Both the position numbers and the translations under genes were made by a program. Shown one piece after another: positions 1-9,501 of a DNA stretch of 64,000 bases (position 1 is its first letter; each line of letters starts with the position of its first letter). The notes beneath the pieces are model-generated. The model saw only the letters and a list, made by a program, of their open reading frames with translations, ran no database searches and was not told the origin of the DNA. Source of the DNA: Beijerinckiaceae bacterium (GTDB lineage Bacteria > Pseudomonadota > Alphaproteobacteria > Rhizobiales > Beijerinckiaceae); NCBI GenBank assembly GCA_021324915.1, contig JAJPIC010000001.1, forward strand, positions 92,270 to 156,269, written 5' to 3'.

Positions 1-785
1 AAGAGGAACGGGCGCAGATCGAAGCGCAGATCAGGGCCGCCTCGCGGGAGCAGACGCTCGAAAGCCTGCTCGGTGAAGCAATGAGCACGCTCTCGGGGCT
101 CACGCGCAGCGCGGCCGTCGTGGTGACGACGAAGGACAATGCCAGGCTCAAGCAGATCGAATTCGTTCGCCTCGATGCGGAGCGCGCGCTCGCCATTCTC
201 GTCGGGGCGGACGGGTCGGTCGAGAATCGGATCGTGCAAATACCGCGCGATCTGCCGTCCTCGGCTCTCATCGAAGCCAGCAATTATCTCAATGCGCGGA
301 TCAGCGGGCGCACGATCACCGAGGCCAGGGCGGCGATCGAAAAGACACTTGCTGTCGCGCAAGCCGAGCTCGGCGAATTGACGGCGCGCCTCGTCAAGAC
401 GGGCCTTGCAAGCTGGGTCGAGAACTCAAGTCACGGCCAGCAGCTGATCGTGCGCGGCCAGGCGAACCTTCTCGAGAATCTCACGGCGCGCGAGGATCTC
501 GAGCGTATACGCCTCCTCTTCGCCGACCTCGAAACTCAGAAAGACGTGATCGAGCTTCTCAATCGCGCCGAGGGCGGGGAGGGCGTGCGCATTTTCATCG
601 GTTCGGAGAATAAGCTTTTCTCGCTCTCCGGCTCGTCGATGATCGCGGCGCCTTTCCGCGACGATCAGCAAAGGATCGTCGGCGTGCTCGGGGTGATCGG
701 ACCGACGCGGCTCAACTACGCGCGTATCGTCCCGATGGTCGATTATACGTCGAAGCTCGTGGGCCTTTTGCTGCACGGGCGGTAG
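1..785 (+). CDS. hrcA: Heat-inducible transcription repressor HrcA, 5'-truncated by the window edge
   Basis: HrcA represses class I heat-shock genes (groESL, sometimes dnaK/grpE) by binding the CIRCE inverted repeat. The reading frame is open from base 3, so the winged-helix N-terminus lies outside the window. What remains is the HrcA effector-binding region, including the run [18 protein letters not shown] and the family C-terminus [19 protein letters not shown]. The first in-window ATG at 81 is internal, not the start. In many relatives grpE follows hrcA, but here the next gene is an unrelated membrane protein. The identification is firm; the full length cannot be judged. Confidence 0.93.
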   Translation, partial: EERAQIEAQIRAASREQTLESLLGEAMSTLSGLTRSAAVVVTTKDNARLKQIEFVRLDAERALAILVGADGSVENRIVQIPRDLPSSALIEASNYLNARISGRTITEARAAIEKTLAVAQAELGELTARLVKTGLASWVENSSHGQQLIVRGQANLLENLTAREDLERIRLLFADLETQKDVIELLNRAEGGEGVRIFIGSENKLFSLSGSSMIAAPFRDDQQRIVGVLGVIGPTRLNYARIVPMVDYTSKLVGLLLHGR

Positions 786-971
786 CTTTCCCGCCTTCCC
801 GTGAAGGTGGCGGCGAGCCGGCGAAGAGGGGTCCCCGCGGTTGGCACGCGAGCCTATTCGCGATCTCCGCATGACACCTGCGCCCGCAAGTGGGAGAAAG
901 GGGCGGCTGGTGATTCGGCACTGTTGGTCCGCGGTGGCGGTGCTCTAGCACGAGGCAATGCGCAGGGCTTC

Positions 972-2957
972 ATGGTGCAGACTTTCGTCCACGTCGTAGA
1001 AGTCCTTGTCGCAACGAGCTTTCTCGCAATACTCCTGATCCTGCCTGGGGCTGCGATCGGCGCTTTCGCAGACTGGCCGTTCGCCAAGGAACTTGGCCGC
1101 TTCTCCGCTTGGGGCGCTGCGCTTCTCTTTTCGCTCTCGGTTTTGCCGGCACTCTTGAGTGTGATCGGTCGGCTCGTAAGCTTCGACGCTTCTGTTGCGA
1201 CTGAGGTCGCGCTCGCTGTCCTGGGGATTGCTGCCGTCAGAAAGATGGGCATGCCGCCGCCCGCGGCGATTGTTGGACTGCTTGGCTGTTCGCTTGCCGT
1301 CGCTTTCGAGTTCGTCGATTTCCAGGTCGGGGATAGGCTGTATCAACCAACCCTCGCTCTCGATCTGGTCAAGCACGTCGCAACCGTGAATTCCATTTTG
1401 TCTTGGGGACTACCGCTCGCAGACCCGTTTGTGAGCCGCGCCCAGCCGGCGGGATATTATTACTTCTTTTATACGCTGGCCGCCGTGCCGGTCAGATTGA
1501 CGATGGGCGCGCTCGATGCGCGCGCGACCATCGGAGCGCTCGCGGTTTTCGATGCCGTGGCGCTCCTGACACTCGCCGCTTTGCTGTGGCGGAGGATAAT
1601 GGCGCCTGCGCCGAGAAACGTCGTTATTGTCCTCGTGGTTCTTTTGATTTGCGGCAATCTCGACATCATTCCCGGCATGGCAATTGCCTCCCTCCGACAT
1701 GCTTGGCCGGTTCAACTCGAATGGTGGAACAAGCAGATCGCTCCATGGACACTTTCGCTGCTCTGGGTGCCGCATCATGTGCTGGCGCTGATTGCCGGAA
1801 TTTTCGGGCTTCTGCTGATCTCCGAGAGGCCGCGGCCGGCTTGCGCCATCGTTGGGGGTCTCGCTTTTGCATCCTGTGTCGGCGCTTCCATATGGGTCGG
1901 CCTCGGCATTGTCCTCACCGCCTCTTTCTGGCTGATATCGCTGATCCGCCGTCGTTCCGGAACGGCAATGACGCTGGTCTTCGCCGGAGGCCTTGCCGGC
2001 CTCCTGCTGATCCCGCAAATATTCGATCTTTTGCACGGCCGAGCCGGTGAAGGTTTTCCGATCGCCTTCACGATCCGAGAATTCTCTCCCGTCGACGATC
2101 TGACCGAGCCGGGCGCATTGCGCAAGGTTCTGCGCCTCGTCTTCTTGCCCGTGAATTATCTGCTCGAGTTCGGCATCTTTGGAATAGGCGCAATGATCTA
2201 CTGGTACCATCGACGGCCAGAGATAAAGTCGGAGGCCGGGCGCATTCTTGCATGTGCCGCGCTTGCGGGATTGCTGCTCGGAACCTTTACGCGCTCGACA
2301 CTGCTGCAAAATGATCTCAGCACGCGCGTGATGCTCCTTCCGCAGCTTGCTTTCCTCGTCTGGACGGCGATCGTAATCTCGGACCGCAATGGCGACGGGA
2401 GCTTCCGCATCCGCGAGTGTCTGCGCTGGCCGGCCGCGATGGGTGCGCTGCTCGTCATCGGCTATGCCGGAACCTTCTATGAGTTTATGAGCGCGCGGCT
2501 CTATCCATTGCTGCGGCCGAACGCAGCCGCGGTTCCGCCCGTCGCTTTTGATCCAATTGTCGATGAGGCTCTGGCGACCGCCTACGCCTGGGCCAATCTC
2601 CATATTCCGCGAGATGCCATCCTCCAGCATAATCCGGTCGGCCACAGCCGTGTCGTCGACTTCGGACTCTATGGACGCAATCGCGTTGCCGTTGCCGATC
2701 GCGAGGCCATGCTTTATGGCGCCGCGCCAGCCGATGTCGATCTTCGGCTGCAGGTCCTTGCGCCGATTTTCAAGAAACAGCTCCCTGCCGCGGAAGTCGC
2801 GACGCGTGCCGCGGCTTATAGGGTCGACGCTCTCGTCGTTTCGTCTGCCGATCCGGTCTGGTCGAACCAAAGCGGCTGGGTCTGGTCGACACCGGTCCTC
2901 TACGCCTCGCCGCACGTGCGGCTCTTCGCAACACGCAGCCTCGCTCCGGAGCGCTGA
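972..2957 (+). CDS. Polytopic membrane protein of unknown function, possibly glycosyltransferase-like
   Basis: This 661-residue protein has many hydrophobic segments over about residues 1-500 and a more polar C-terminal part of about 150 residues. An aromatic patch GYYYFFYTL lies near residue 165. The layout, a long membrane domain followed by a short soluble tail with a phrase like NLHIPRDAILQHNP, resembles GT-C-type or YYY-type membrane proteins, but I cannot assign a family. The frame is open from 801, yet the first 57 codons look non-coding (Arg/Gly-rich, no membrane character), so I start at the ATG at 972. The next gene begins 2 bases after its stop and is probably co-transcribed. Confidence 0.7.
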   Translation: MVQTFVHVVEVLVATSFLAILLILPGAAIGAFADWPFAKELGRFSAWGAALLFSLSVLPALLSVIGRLVSFDASVATEVALAVLGIAAVRKMGMPPPAAIVGLLGCSLAVAFEFVDFQVGDRLYQPTLALDLVKHVATVNSILSWGLPLADPFVSRAQPAGYYYFFYTLAAVPVRLTMGALDARATIGALAVFDAVALLTLAALLWRRIMAPAPRNVVIVLVVLLICGNLDIIPGMAIASLRHAWPVQLEWWNKQIAPWTLSLLWVPHHVLALIAGIFGLLLISERPRPACAIVGGLAFASCVGASIWVGLGIVLTASFWLISLIRRRSGTAMTLVFAGGLAGLLLIPQIFDLLHGRAGEGFPIAFTIREFSPVDDLTEPGALRKVLRLVFLPVNYLLEFGIFGIGAMIYWYHRRPEIKSEAGRILACAALAGLLLGTFTRSTLLQNDLSTRVMLLPQLAFLVWTAIVISDRNGDGSFRIRECLRWPAAMGALLVIGYAGTFYEFMSARLYPLLRPNAAAVPPVAFDPIVDEALATAYAWANLHIPRDAILQHNPVGHSRVVDFGLYGRNRVAVADREAMLYGAAPADVDLRLQVLAPIFKKQLPAAEVATRAAAYRVDALVVSSADPVWSNQSGWVWSTPVLYASPHVRLFATRSLAPER

Positions 2958-2959
2958 AG

Positions 2960-3553
2960 ATGAAAGCTTTCTTGGCAGTGAGCGCCTGGTTCGCGGCCGC
3001 GGCGGTGCTGGTCATCGGAGCTGTCGTGGCTCTGTTCCGGATCGATTTCCTGCACCAAATTCCAATTCTCTTTTACCGAGGCCTCGTGCTCATCGCCATT
3101 GGTGAGGCGCTCTGCTTCGTGGTTCTCTGGCTCGGCAGCCTGAGGTGGCCCTTTTGGAGGCTGCGCGACGTCGTATCGGCATGCGCTTTTTCCGCGGGTC
3201 TCGCGCTCAGTCTTTTGATTATACTTCCGGTGACGATCGACCGCTCGATTTCAGTATTTCTTTTGACTCAAATGGCGGCGCAACCCGATCGGGACTTCAC
3301 GTCGGCCGAGCTGCGCAAGCTCTTTGTCGAGGTTTACGTCGCTCGCTATGAACAGGTCGAGCGGCGGCTCGACGAGCAGGAACTCTCCGGAAATATTGCG
3401 CATGATGCGGCTGGCTTTCGGATCACCCCGCAAGGCCTGACCTTTGTTCGATTCGCACGGCTTCTCTCGGCGGTTTTTCAGACCGATCCGCGGTTTGTAT
3501 CTTCCGCCGCGACTTCTCGCAGTTCGAGCGCCGGAGAGCGCAGCGAGCATTAG
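2960..3553 (+). CDS. Small membrane protein of unknown function
   Basis: This 197-residue protein shows three or four hydrophobic segments in its first 110 residues, followed by a charged region of about 80 residues that contains a likely helix (LRKLFVEVYVARYEQVERRL). It starts 2 bases after the stop of the large membrane protein upstream, so the pair is likely translationally coupled and may act together in the inner membrane. The C-terminus is Ser/Arg-rich and may be disordered. It ends 9 bases before the stop of mutS, with which it is convergent. I recognise no family. Confidence 0.65.
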   Translation: MKAFLAVSAWFAAAAVLVIGAVVALFRIDFLHQIPILFYRGLVLIAIGEALCFVVLWLGSLRWPFWRLRDVVSACAFSAGLALSLLIILPVTIDRSISVFLLTQMAAQPDRDFTSAELRKLFVEVYVARYEQVERRLDEQELSGNIAHDAAGFRITPQGLTFVRFARLLSAVFQTDPRFVSSAATSRSSSAGERSEH

Positions 3554-3561
3554 GCTTGGAG

Positions 3562-6270
3562 CTAATCCTTCTTCGCCCGCATCGCCTTCAACTTGTAGAG
3601 CGCTTCGAGTGCCTCGCGCGGCGACAAATCGTTCGGATCTATGGCGTCCAAGGCGGCGGCAAGCTTCGCCTCCGGCTCGGATTGCTTAACTTCGGTTGTG
3701 GCGAAGAGCGGCAGGTCGTCAATGCGCGGCGCGCGTCGCTTTCGGTCGGCGGCCTCGAATTCCGCGAGCAGGGTTTGCGCGCGCGCAACGACCGGCGCGG
3801 GGAGACCAGCGAGTTTTGCTACCTGTATTCCGTAAGACCTATCGGCCGCGCCCTTGATGATCTCGTGTAGAAAGACCACGTCGCCTTTCCAATCGGCAAC
3901 GCGGATGGTGAGATTGACGATGCGGGCAAGATGTTTTGAGAGATGCGTCAACTCATGGAAATGAGTGGCGAAGAGGGCCCGCGACCTGTTCTTCTCGTGC
4001 AAATGTTCCATCACTGCCCAGGCGATGGCGAGGCCATCGAAGGTCGCAGTGCCGCGGCCAATCTCATCGAGGATGACGAGCGAGCGCTCGGTCGCCTGGT
4101 TGAGGATTGCTGCCGTCTCGACCATTTCGACCATGAAGGTCGAGCGGCCGCGGGCGAGGTCGTCGGCAGCTCCGACGCGCGAGAAGAGCCGATCGACGAT
4201 GCCGAGCCTGCAGCGTGCCGCAGGCACGAAAGACCCCATTTGCGCGAGCACGGCGATCAGGGCGTTCTGCCGGAGATAGGTCGATTTGCCGGCCATGTTT
4301 GGACCGGTGATGACGGCAATGCGCCCGGCATCGCCGGAAAGATCGCAATCATTGGCGACGAACGGCTTGCCGGCGGAGGCGAGCGCCGCCTCGACGACGG
4401 GATGGCGCCCGCCCTCAATGGCAAAGGCGAGCGAGCGCTCGATCTCCGGCCGTGTCCAGCCGCGCGTACCGGCGAGCTCGGCGAGGGCCGCGGCGACGTC
4501 GATTGCAGCAAGGCCGTCCGCCGCTTCCTTGACCGCTCGTTCGGCGGCGAGGATGCGGCCCGCAAGACGGTCGAAAATCTCGCATTCCCGCGCGAGCGCG
4601 GTCTCGGCGGCGGAGGCGATCTTGGCTTCGAGTTCGGCAAGCTCCGCAGTGGAGAAGCGCATCGCATCGGCCATCGTCTGGCGATGGACGAAGGTCGCGT
4701 TGAATGGTGCGCGCAGCAGCTTTTCGCCCTGAGCCTGCGGCACCTCGATGAAATAGCCGAGAAAATTATTGTGCTTGAGCTTGAGCTGCCGCGTTTGCGC
4801 AAATTCCGCGTAGCGCGCCTGCAAGTCGGCAATGACCCGGCGGCTCTCGTCGCGCAGCTTCCGGACATCATCGAGCGGCGGGTCATAGCCGGAGCGAATA
4901 AAATTTCCCTCGCGCGTCTTGAGCGGCAGGCCCTCGGCGAGCGCATCGGCAAATTCCGCGGCCATAGTCGGGTCGACCGATGCGGCCTTTTTGCCAGCAC
5001 GTGCGAGCTCACCCGGCAGACTTTCGATTCCGCCGAGCTCGCGCGCAATTTGCGCCGCGGCGAGGAGCCCGTCGCGCAACGCGGCGAGATCGCGCGGACC
5101 GCTCCTGTTCAAGGCGAGGCGCGAAAGCGGCCGATTGAGATCAGGCGCTGCTCTGAGGCGCGCGCGCAAATCGGCGCGCAGATCGGATGCCTGGCGTAGA
5201 AAGGCGACGGAATCGAGCCGGCACTCGATCGCTTCTGCGTCGATGAGAGGACCGGCCAGACGTTCGGCCAAGAGCCGGCCGCCACCTGGCGTAACGGTTC
5301 GATCGATCGTCGCGAGCAAGGAGCCTTCGCGGCTGCCGGAAAGGGTGCGCGTCAATTCGAGGTTGGCGCGCGTTGCCGCATCGATTTCCATATGCGCGTC
5401 GAAACGCGTGCGCGTCGGCAGATCGAGCGCGGGGCGCGCGCCGCGCTGGGTGCGTTCGATATAGAAGATCGCAAGCGAAGCAGCGGCGATCTCGGCGCGC
5501 GCAAGAGTTCCGAGGCTGTCGAGCGTGGCGAGGCCGAAATAATCGAGAAGCCGCTGCTCCGAAAGGTCGCCGACCTCCCGCCCGACCGGCGTCAGCGGAA
5601 TGCGCATGTCCCCGATCAGACGCGTAAGATAAAGGTCGGAGCCGAGCGAATCCGGAGCGATGATCTCGGCGGGATCGAAGCGCGTGATCTCCGCACCGAG
5701 TGCGGCCTCGCCGATTTCGGTCACCGTGAAAGCGCCGGTCGAAATATCGACGCAGGCGAGCCCGTAACAATATTCGCTATCCCTACGGCGCAGCCGCGCG
5801 ATCGCCAAGAAGCAATTGGCGCGCGCCGGGTCGAGTAATCTCTCTTCCGTAATCGTGCCCGGCGTCACGAGCCGCACGACGTCGCGCTTGACCACCGATT
5901 GGCTCCCGCGCTTTCGCGCCTCCGCCGGATCTTCGATCTGTTCACAGACCGCAACCCGGTGACCGAGCGCAATCAAGCGCGAGAGATATTCGTCGGCGCG
6001 GTCCACCGGGACGCCGCACATCGGAATGTCGCGTCCAAGATGCTTGCCGCGTTTGGTAAGGACGATCCCGAGCGCGCGAGCGGCGATTTCCGCGTCCTCG
6101 AAGAAGAGCTCGTAGAAATCTCCCATTCGGTAGAACAGGAGACAATCGCCGTTGACGGATTTTATCTCGATATATTGCGCGATCATCGGCGTAATCTTCA
6201 CCGCCGCGTCCGCGCCGTTCGGATTACGAGCGGCGCGATGCGGCTTTTCGGAATCGCGCTTCTGCATCAT
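3562..6270 (-). CDS. mutS: DNA mismatch repair protein MutS
   Basis: MutS finds base mismatches and small loops and recruits MutL. At 902 residues it has the usual length. The mismatch-reading Phe-x-Glu motif sits in [11 protein letters not shown] (about residues 50-60). The clamp and lever regions follow. The ATPase has Walker [10 protein letters not shown] near residue 657 and a signature/Walker [15 protein letters not shown] near 730, then the helix-turn-helix dimer region. Two adjacent ATGs (6270 and 6267) are possible starts. Its partner mutL is at 53415 on the other strand, so the two are not an operon. It is transcribed convergently with the small membrane gene ending at 3553. Confidence 0.98.
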   Translation of the reverse strand: MMQKRDSEKPHRAARNPNGADAAVKITPMIAQYIEIKSVNGDCLLFYRMGDFYELFFEDAEIAARALGIVLTKRGKHLGRDIPMCGVPVDRADEYLSRLIALGHRVAVCEQIEDPAEARKRGSQSVVKRDVVRLVTPGTITEERLLDPARANCFLAIARLRRRDSEYCYGLACVDISTGAFTVTEIGEAALGAEITRFDPAEIIAPDSLGSDLYLTRLIGDMRIPLTPVGREVGDLSEQRLLDYFGLATLDSLGTLARAEIAAASLAIFYIERTQRGARPALDLPTRTRFDAHMEIDAATRANLELTRTLSGSREGSLLATIDRTVTPGGGRLLAERLAGPLIDAEAIECRLDSVAFLRQASDLRADLRARLRAAPDLNRPLSRLALNRSGPRDLAALRDGLLAAAQIARELGGIESLPGELARAGKKAASVDPTMAAEFADALAEGLPLKTREGNFIRSGYDPPLDDVRKLRDESRRVIADLQARYAEFAQTRQLKLKHNNFLGYFIEVPQAQGEKLLRAPFNATFVHRQTMADAMRFSTAELAELEAKIASAAETALARECEIFDRLAGRILAAERAVKEAADGLAAIDVAAALAELAGTRGWTRPEIERSLAFAIEGGRHPVVEAALASAGKPFVANDCDLSGDAGRIAVITGPNMAGKSTYLRQNALIAVLAQMGSFVPAARCRLGIVDRLFSRVGAADDLARGRSTFMVEMVETAAILNQATERSLVILDEIGRGTATFDGLAIAWAVMEHLHEKNRSRALFATHFHELTHLSKHLARIVNLTIRVADWKGDVVFLHEIIKGAADRSYGIQVAKLAGLPAPVVARAQTLLAEFEAADRKRRAPRIDDLPLFATTEVKQSEPEAKLAAALDAIDPNDLSPREALEALYKLKAMRAKKD

Positions 6271-6525
6271 GCGACTCTAGCAAAGCTGCGGTCGCGGCGC
6301 ATCCCGCCCCGGCGGCGTTCCGTTCGGCTCGCAACGTCAAGATTTCGAGGCAAGTTCGGCGAAGAACGGCTTGAAGCCTCTTCTTCCAGCGCCATATCAA
6401 AATCGGTGCAAGCTTTGAGGACTCGACGCTTCACTTCCGACCGCGAGCTTTTCGCGGGGGGCAGGTTCGGGTCTCGATGCGAAGCGCGGGATGATCCCCT
6501 CAAGTGAAAGAAGAAGGAGGACACC

Positions 6526-7200
6526 ATGGCGCTCGCGGACATTTCCGCGCGAGGTATTTCCAACACCGACTTCATTCCGGAGTCTGTGGCTGGACTCGCA
6601 GTTGTCGTATTGACCATTCTTGGTCTTGCCGGAGTAGCTCCGGATTTCTTGGCGGCGATCGCGACCATCATCTTCGGCGTGGGCTTATTGCTCTACGGCG
6701 CAGCTGCGGTTGCGGAAGTTGGCCGCATGTTCTCCGGCTATAGCGAGGGACAGACCGTCGTGGAATTGGCGGCAAGCGGTCTTTCCACGATATTCCTCGC
6801 AGGAGCCGCAGGAATCGTTCTCGGCATTCTCGCTCTGATAGGGAAAGTACCGGTCAGCCTCGTGGCGATTTCGGCCATTGGCTATGGCGGTGCCTTGATC
6901 ATCAGCAGCAATTTTACCCGCCGTTTACGCATGCTGACGGTCGCCTCTTCGGAGGAGACTGTCCTCACTCGGTTCGTGCAGGAATCGGCCTCTGAATCGG
7001 CGGGCCTGCAGGTGATTGCCGGCTTGGCGTCGATCGTGCTGGGCATTCTCGTGCTGGCCGGCATCGCACCGGTGGTGCTGGTGCTCGCGGCTCTCCTTGA
7101 ACTCGGCTGCTTTGCGATCCTGTCGAGCGCCTCCGTTGCGAGTTCGCTCGTCCAGACCTTCGTGGGGAGGCCACCGACCCAGCGACGCTTTTCCGAGTAG
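6526..7200 (+). CDS. Membrane protein made of three repeats of a two-helix hairpin, function unknown
   Basis: This 224-residue protein is preceded by a strong ribosome site (AAGGAGG about 8 bases before the ATG). It holds three copies of a hydrophobic hairpin with a G-x-x-P turn, at about residues 21-60, 91-130 and 164-203. Shared phrases are AGLAVVVLTILGLAGVAP, AGAAGIVLGILALIGKVP and AGLASIVLGILVLAGIAP. This predicts six membrane segments and internal pseudo-threefold symmetry. The linkers are polar, and the C-terminus carries RPPTQRR. A terminator-like hairpin follows immediately, so it is probably monocistronic. I know no function for it. Confidence 0.8.
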   Translation: MALADISARGISNTDFIPESVAGLAVVVLTILGLAGVAPDFLAAIATIIFGVGLLLYGAAAVAEVGRMFSGYSEGQTVVELAASGLSTIFLAGAAGIVLGILALIGKVPVSLVAISAIGYGGALIISSNFTRRLRMLTVASSEETVLTRFVQESASESAGLQVIAGLASIVLGILVLAGIAPVVLVLAALLELGCFAILSSASVASSLVQTFVGRPPTQRRFSE

Positions 7201-7224
7201 AGGCTGAGGCCTCCGAATAGGGGT

Positions 7225-7260
7225 GAGCGGCGAGCGCGGTGCGTTCGCCGCTCATTTTGT
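7225..7260 (+). terminator. Rho-independent terminator after the hairpin-repeat membrane gene
   Basis: A 9-bp GC-rich stem GAGCGGCGA / TCGCCGCTC with an 11-base loop is followed by ATTTTGT. It lies 24 bases after the stop at 7200 and just before the convergent stop of kup at 7264. The T-run is only on the plus-strand side. Confidence 0.75.
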
Positions 7261-7263
7261 GAG

Positions 7264-9171
7264 CTAGACTGCCACTTGCGCGCCGAGCTCGACAACCCGG
7301 TCGGAGGGAATCGAAAAGAACTCCGTTGCGTCGATCGCCTGTTTCGACAGCGCAATGAAGAGGTTGTCCTGCCAAGCCGGCATGCCGGACGTGGGAGAAG
7401 CCTTGATCGTGCGCCGGCCGAGGAAGAATGACGTGGTCATGATATCGAACTTGTGGCCGGACTTGCGCAACAGCGCCAAGGCCGCGGGAATGCGCGGGCT
7501 CTCCATGTAGCCATAATGCAGGGTGATGCAGGTGAAGTCGCTCGACAATTTTTCGATCTCGTAGCGATGCGAAGGCGGCACGCGCGGCGTATGTTCGGTG
7601 CGGACCGACATGATCCAGACGTTCTCGTGCAGCACCTTGTTGTGTTTGAGATTGTGCAGCAGCGCCGAAGGGGCGACGTCGAGCTGATTGGTAAGGAAGA
7701 TCGCCGTACCGGGAACGCGCGTGGGCTTCGATTTCTCCAGCATGCGGATCAAGTCCTTGATCGGAATCGAGTCCCGCAACATTTTTTGCGAGAGCAGGGA
7801 ATTGCCGCGAACGAAGGTCCACATCACCACCATGGTGCAGCAGCCCAGCAGAAGCGGCACCCATCCGCCTTCGACGACCTTCATGAGGTTGGCGGAGAAG
7901 AAGATGCAATCGATCAGCAGGAATCCCGAGACGAAAGGAACTGCAGTCCAAAGCGGCCAGCGCCATTTCTTCCAGACGACGACGAAAGCGAGCGCGGTCG
8001 TCACCACCATGGTGCCCGAGACCGCGATGCCATAGGCCGAGCCGAGCGCGTCGGAAGTCTTGAACAGAAGAACGAGCAGAACGACGCCGACAAGCAAGAG
8101 CCGGTTGACCTTGGGGATGAAGATCTGACCTTCCTGAGTCTCGGACTTGTGCTGGATCTCCATGCGCGGCAGGAGACCGAGCTGAATGGCTTGGCGCACC
8201 AGAGAATAGGTGCCGGTAATCACCGCCTGGCTCGCGATCACAGTAGCGATCGTCGCAAGCAGAACCATCGGCAGAAGCGCCCATTTCGGCGCGAGCAGGA
8301 AGAAGGGATTCTCGATCGCCCAATGGTGTTGGAGAACCAACGCGCCTTGCCCGAGATAATTCAGCGTCAACGCCGGCAGGACGAAGAACAGCCAAGCCAG
8401 TTGAATCGGCAGCCTGCCGAAGTGGCCCATGTCGGCATAGAGCGCTTCGGCGCCCGTGACCGCGAGGAACACGGAACCGAGGACGAGAAAGCCCAGGAAT
8501 CCATGGGTGAAGAGGAATACGAGGCCGCAAGCCGGATTGAAGGCGAGAAGCACACGCGGCGCATCGTGAATGTGCAGCAGGCCGAGAAATCCGATCACGC
8601 CGAAAAAGACTGCCATGATCGGCCCGAAAAAGGTTCCGACCCGTGTCGTTCCGTGGCGCTGAACTGCGAAGAGCGAAACGAGAATCACGATCGTGAGCGG
8701 CAAGACGTAATCGCCGAAGACGGGCGTTGCGACGTGCAGGCCTTCCAAGGCCGAAAGCACGGAGATCGCGGGCGTGATGATCGCGTCTCCGGTGAAGAGC
8801 GCCGCCCCGGCAACGCCGAGGAAGAAAATGGCTGCGGCGCGCCGACCGAGGGCCGTCTGAGCCAATGCCATCAGCGAAAGAATGCCGCCCTCGCCCTTAT
8901 TGTCGGCACGCATCAGGAAGAGAACGTATTTCGCCGTCACGATGAAGTAGAGCGCCCAGAGCAGAAGCGACACTGTCCCGATGATGTTCTGCTCGCTGGC
9001 GGCTTCGAAGCGCGTGTGAAGCAGCGATTCGTGCAAGGCGTAGAGCGGGCTCGTGCCGATGTCGCCATAGACGACGCCAATGGAGCCGAGGGCCAGGGCC
9101 GCCAAGCTTGCCTTTTTTTCCGTCACGCCGTTCGAAATCTGGCCGATCGCCTTGTCCTGCGCGCTCGCCAT
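7264..9171 (-). CDS. kup: KUP-type potassium uptake transporter
   Basis: Kup/TrkD proteins import K+ by proton symport across the inner membrane. The N-terminal family signature GVVYGDIGTSPLYAL is present, followed by about twelve hydrophobic segments, an AITGAEALYADMGHFG-like stretch (here VTGAEALYADMGHFG) and a soluble C-terminal domain of about 180 residues. I choose the ATG at 9171 (MASAQDK), giving 635 residues, because an AAGGA ribosome site precedes it. The frame can be extended to 9231, but the extra 20 residues do not look conserved. It is divergent from hrpB with about 330 bases between starts. Confidence 0.95.
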   Translation of the reverse strand: MASAQDKAIGQISNGVTEKKASLAALALGSIGVVYGDIGTSPLYALHESLLHTRFEAASEQNIIGTVSLLLWALYFIVTAKYVLFLMRADNKGEGGILSLMALAQTALGRRAAAIFFLGVAGAALFTGDAIITPAISVLSALEGLHVATPVFGDYVLPLTIVILVSLFAVQRHGTTRVGTFFGPIMAVFFGVIGFLGLLHIHDAPRVLLAFNPACGLVFLFTHGFLGFLVLGSVFLAVTGAEALYADMGHFGRLPIQLAWLFFVLPALTLNYLGQGALVLQHHWAIENPFFLLAPKWALLPMVLLATIATVIASQAVITGTYSLVRQAIQLGLLPRMEIQHKSETQEGQIFIPKVNRLLLVGVVLLVLLFKTSDALGSAYGIAVSGTMVVTTALAFVVVWKKWRWPLWTAVPFVSGFLLIDCIFFSANLMKVVEGGWVPLLLGCCTMVVMWTFVRGNSLLSQKMLRDSIPIKDLIRMLEKSKPTRVPGTAIFLTNQLDVAPSALLHNLKHNKVLHENVWIMSVRTEHTPRVPPSHRYEIEKLSSDFTCITLHYGYMESPRIPAALALLRKSGHKFDIMTTSFFLGRRTIKASPTSGMPAWQDNLFIALSKQAIDATEFFSIPSDRVVELGAQVAV

Positions 9172-9501
9172 GCAAAAATCCTTCACTTCCATGCGCTTGT
9201 GCGCAAGTGCCGGCCCAAGCTCATTCGGCAAGTCGAGAAAATAGGCATGGGTTTGTTTGGTTCACGGCGGCGTGTAGCGCTACTCGACTGCGATCGCGTC
9301 GCCAAGGCTGATCTGCAATCGCGAGGCCGTTCCTGCGAAATTTTCAAGAATTAATTTTTCCTTATGAGAAAAGTAGCGGCGCGCAGCAATTTTTGTCAAG
9401 CGAGCGCGGGAACCTTCCCATGCTCTTCGCGGATTACGCCCGTGAGCGGTTGACGGGATGCGCGTCTTGTTGAGCCTAGGCCGACCACCGATTTCAACCC
9501 G

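Noticed and set aside
1410..2915. 501-codon open frame on the minus strand
   Set aside because: It is antisense to the polytopic membrane gene, with no domain or ribosome site. The plus frame has clear membrane segments and tight spacing with the next gene.
7453..9354. 633-codon open frame on the plus strand
   Set aside because: It is antisense to kup. The product is rich in R, E, H and Q without any motif.
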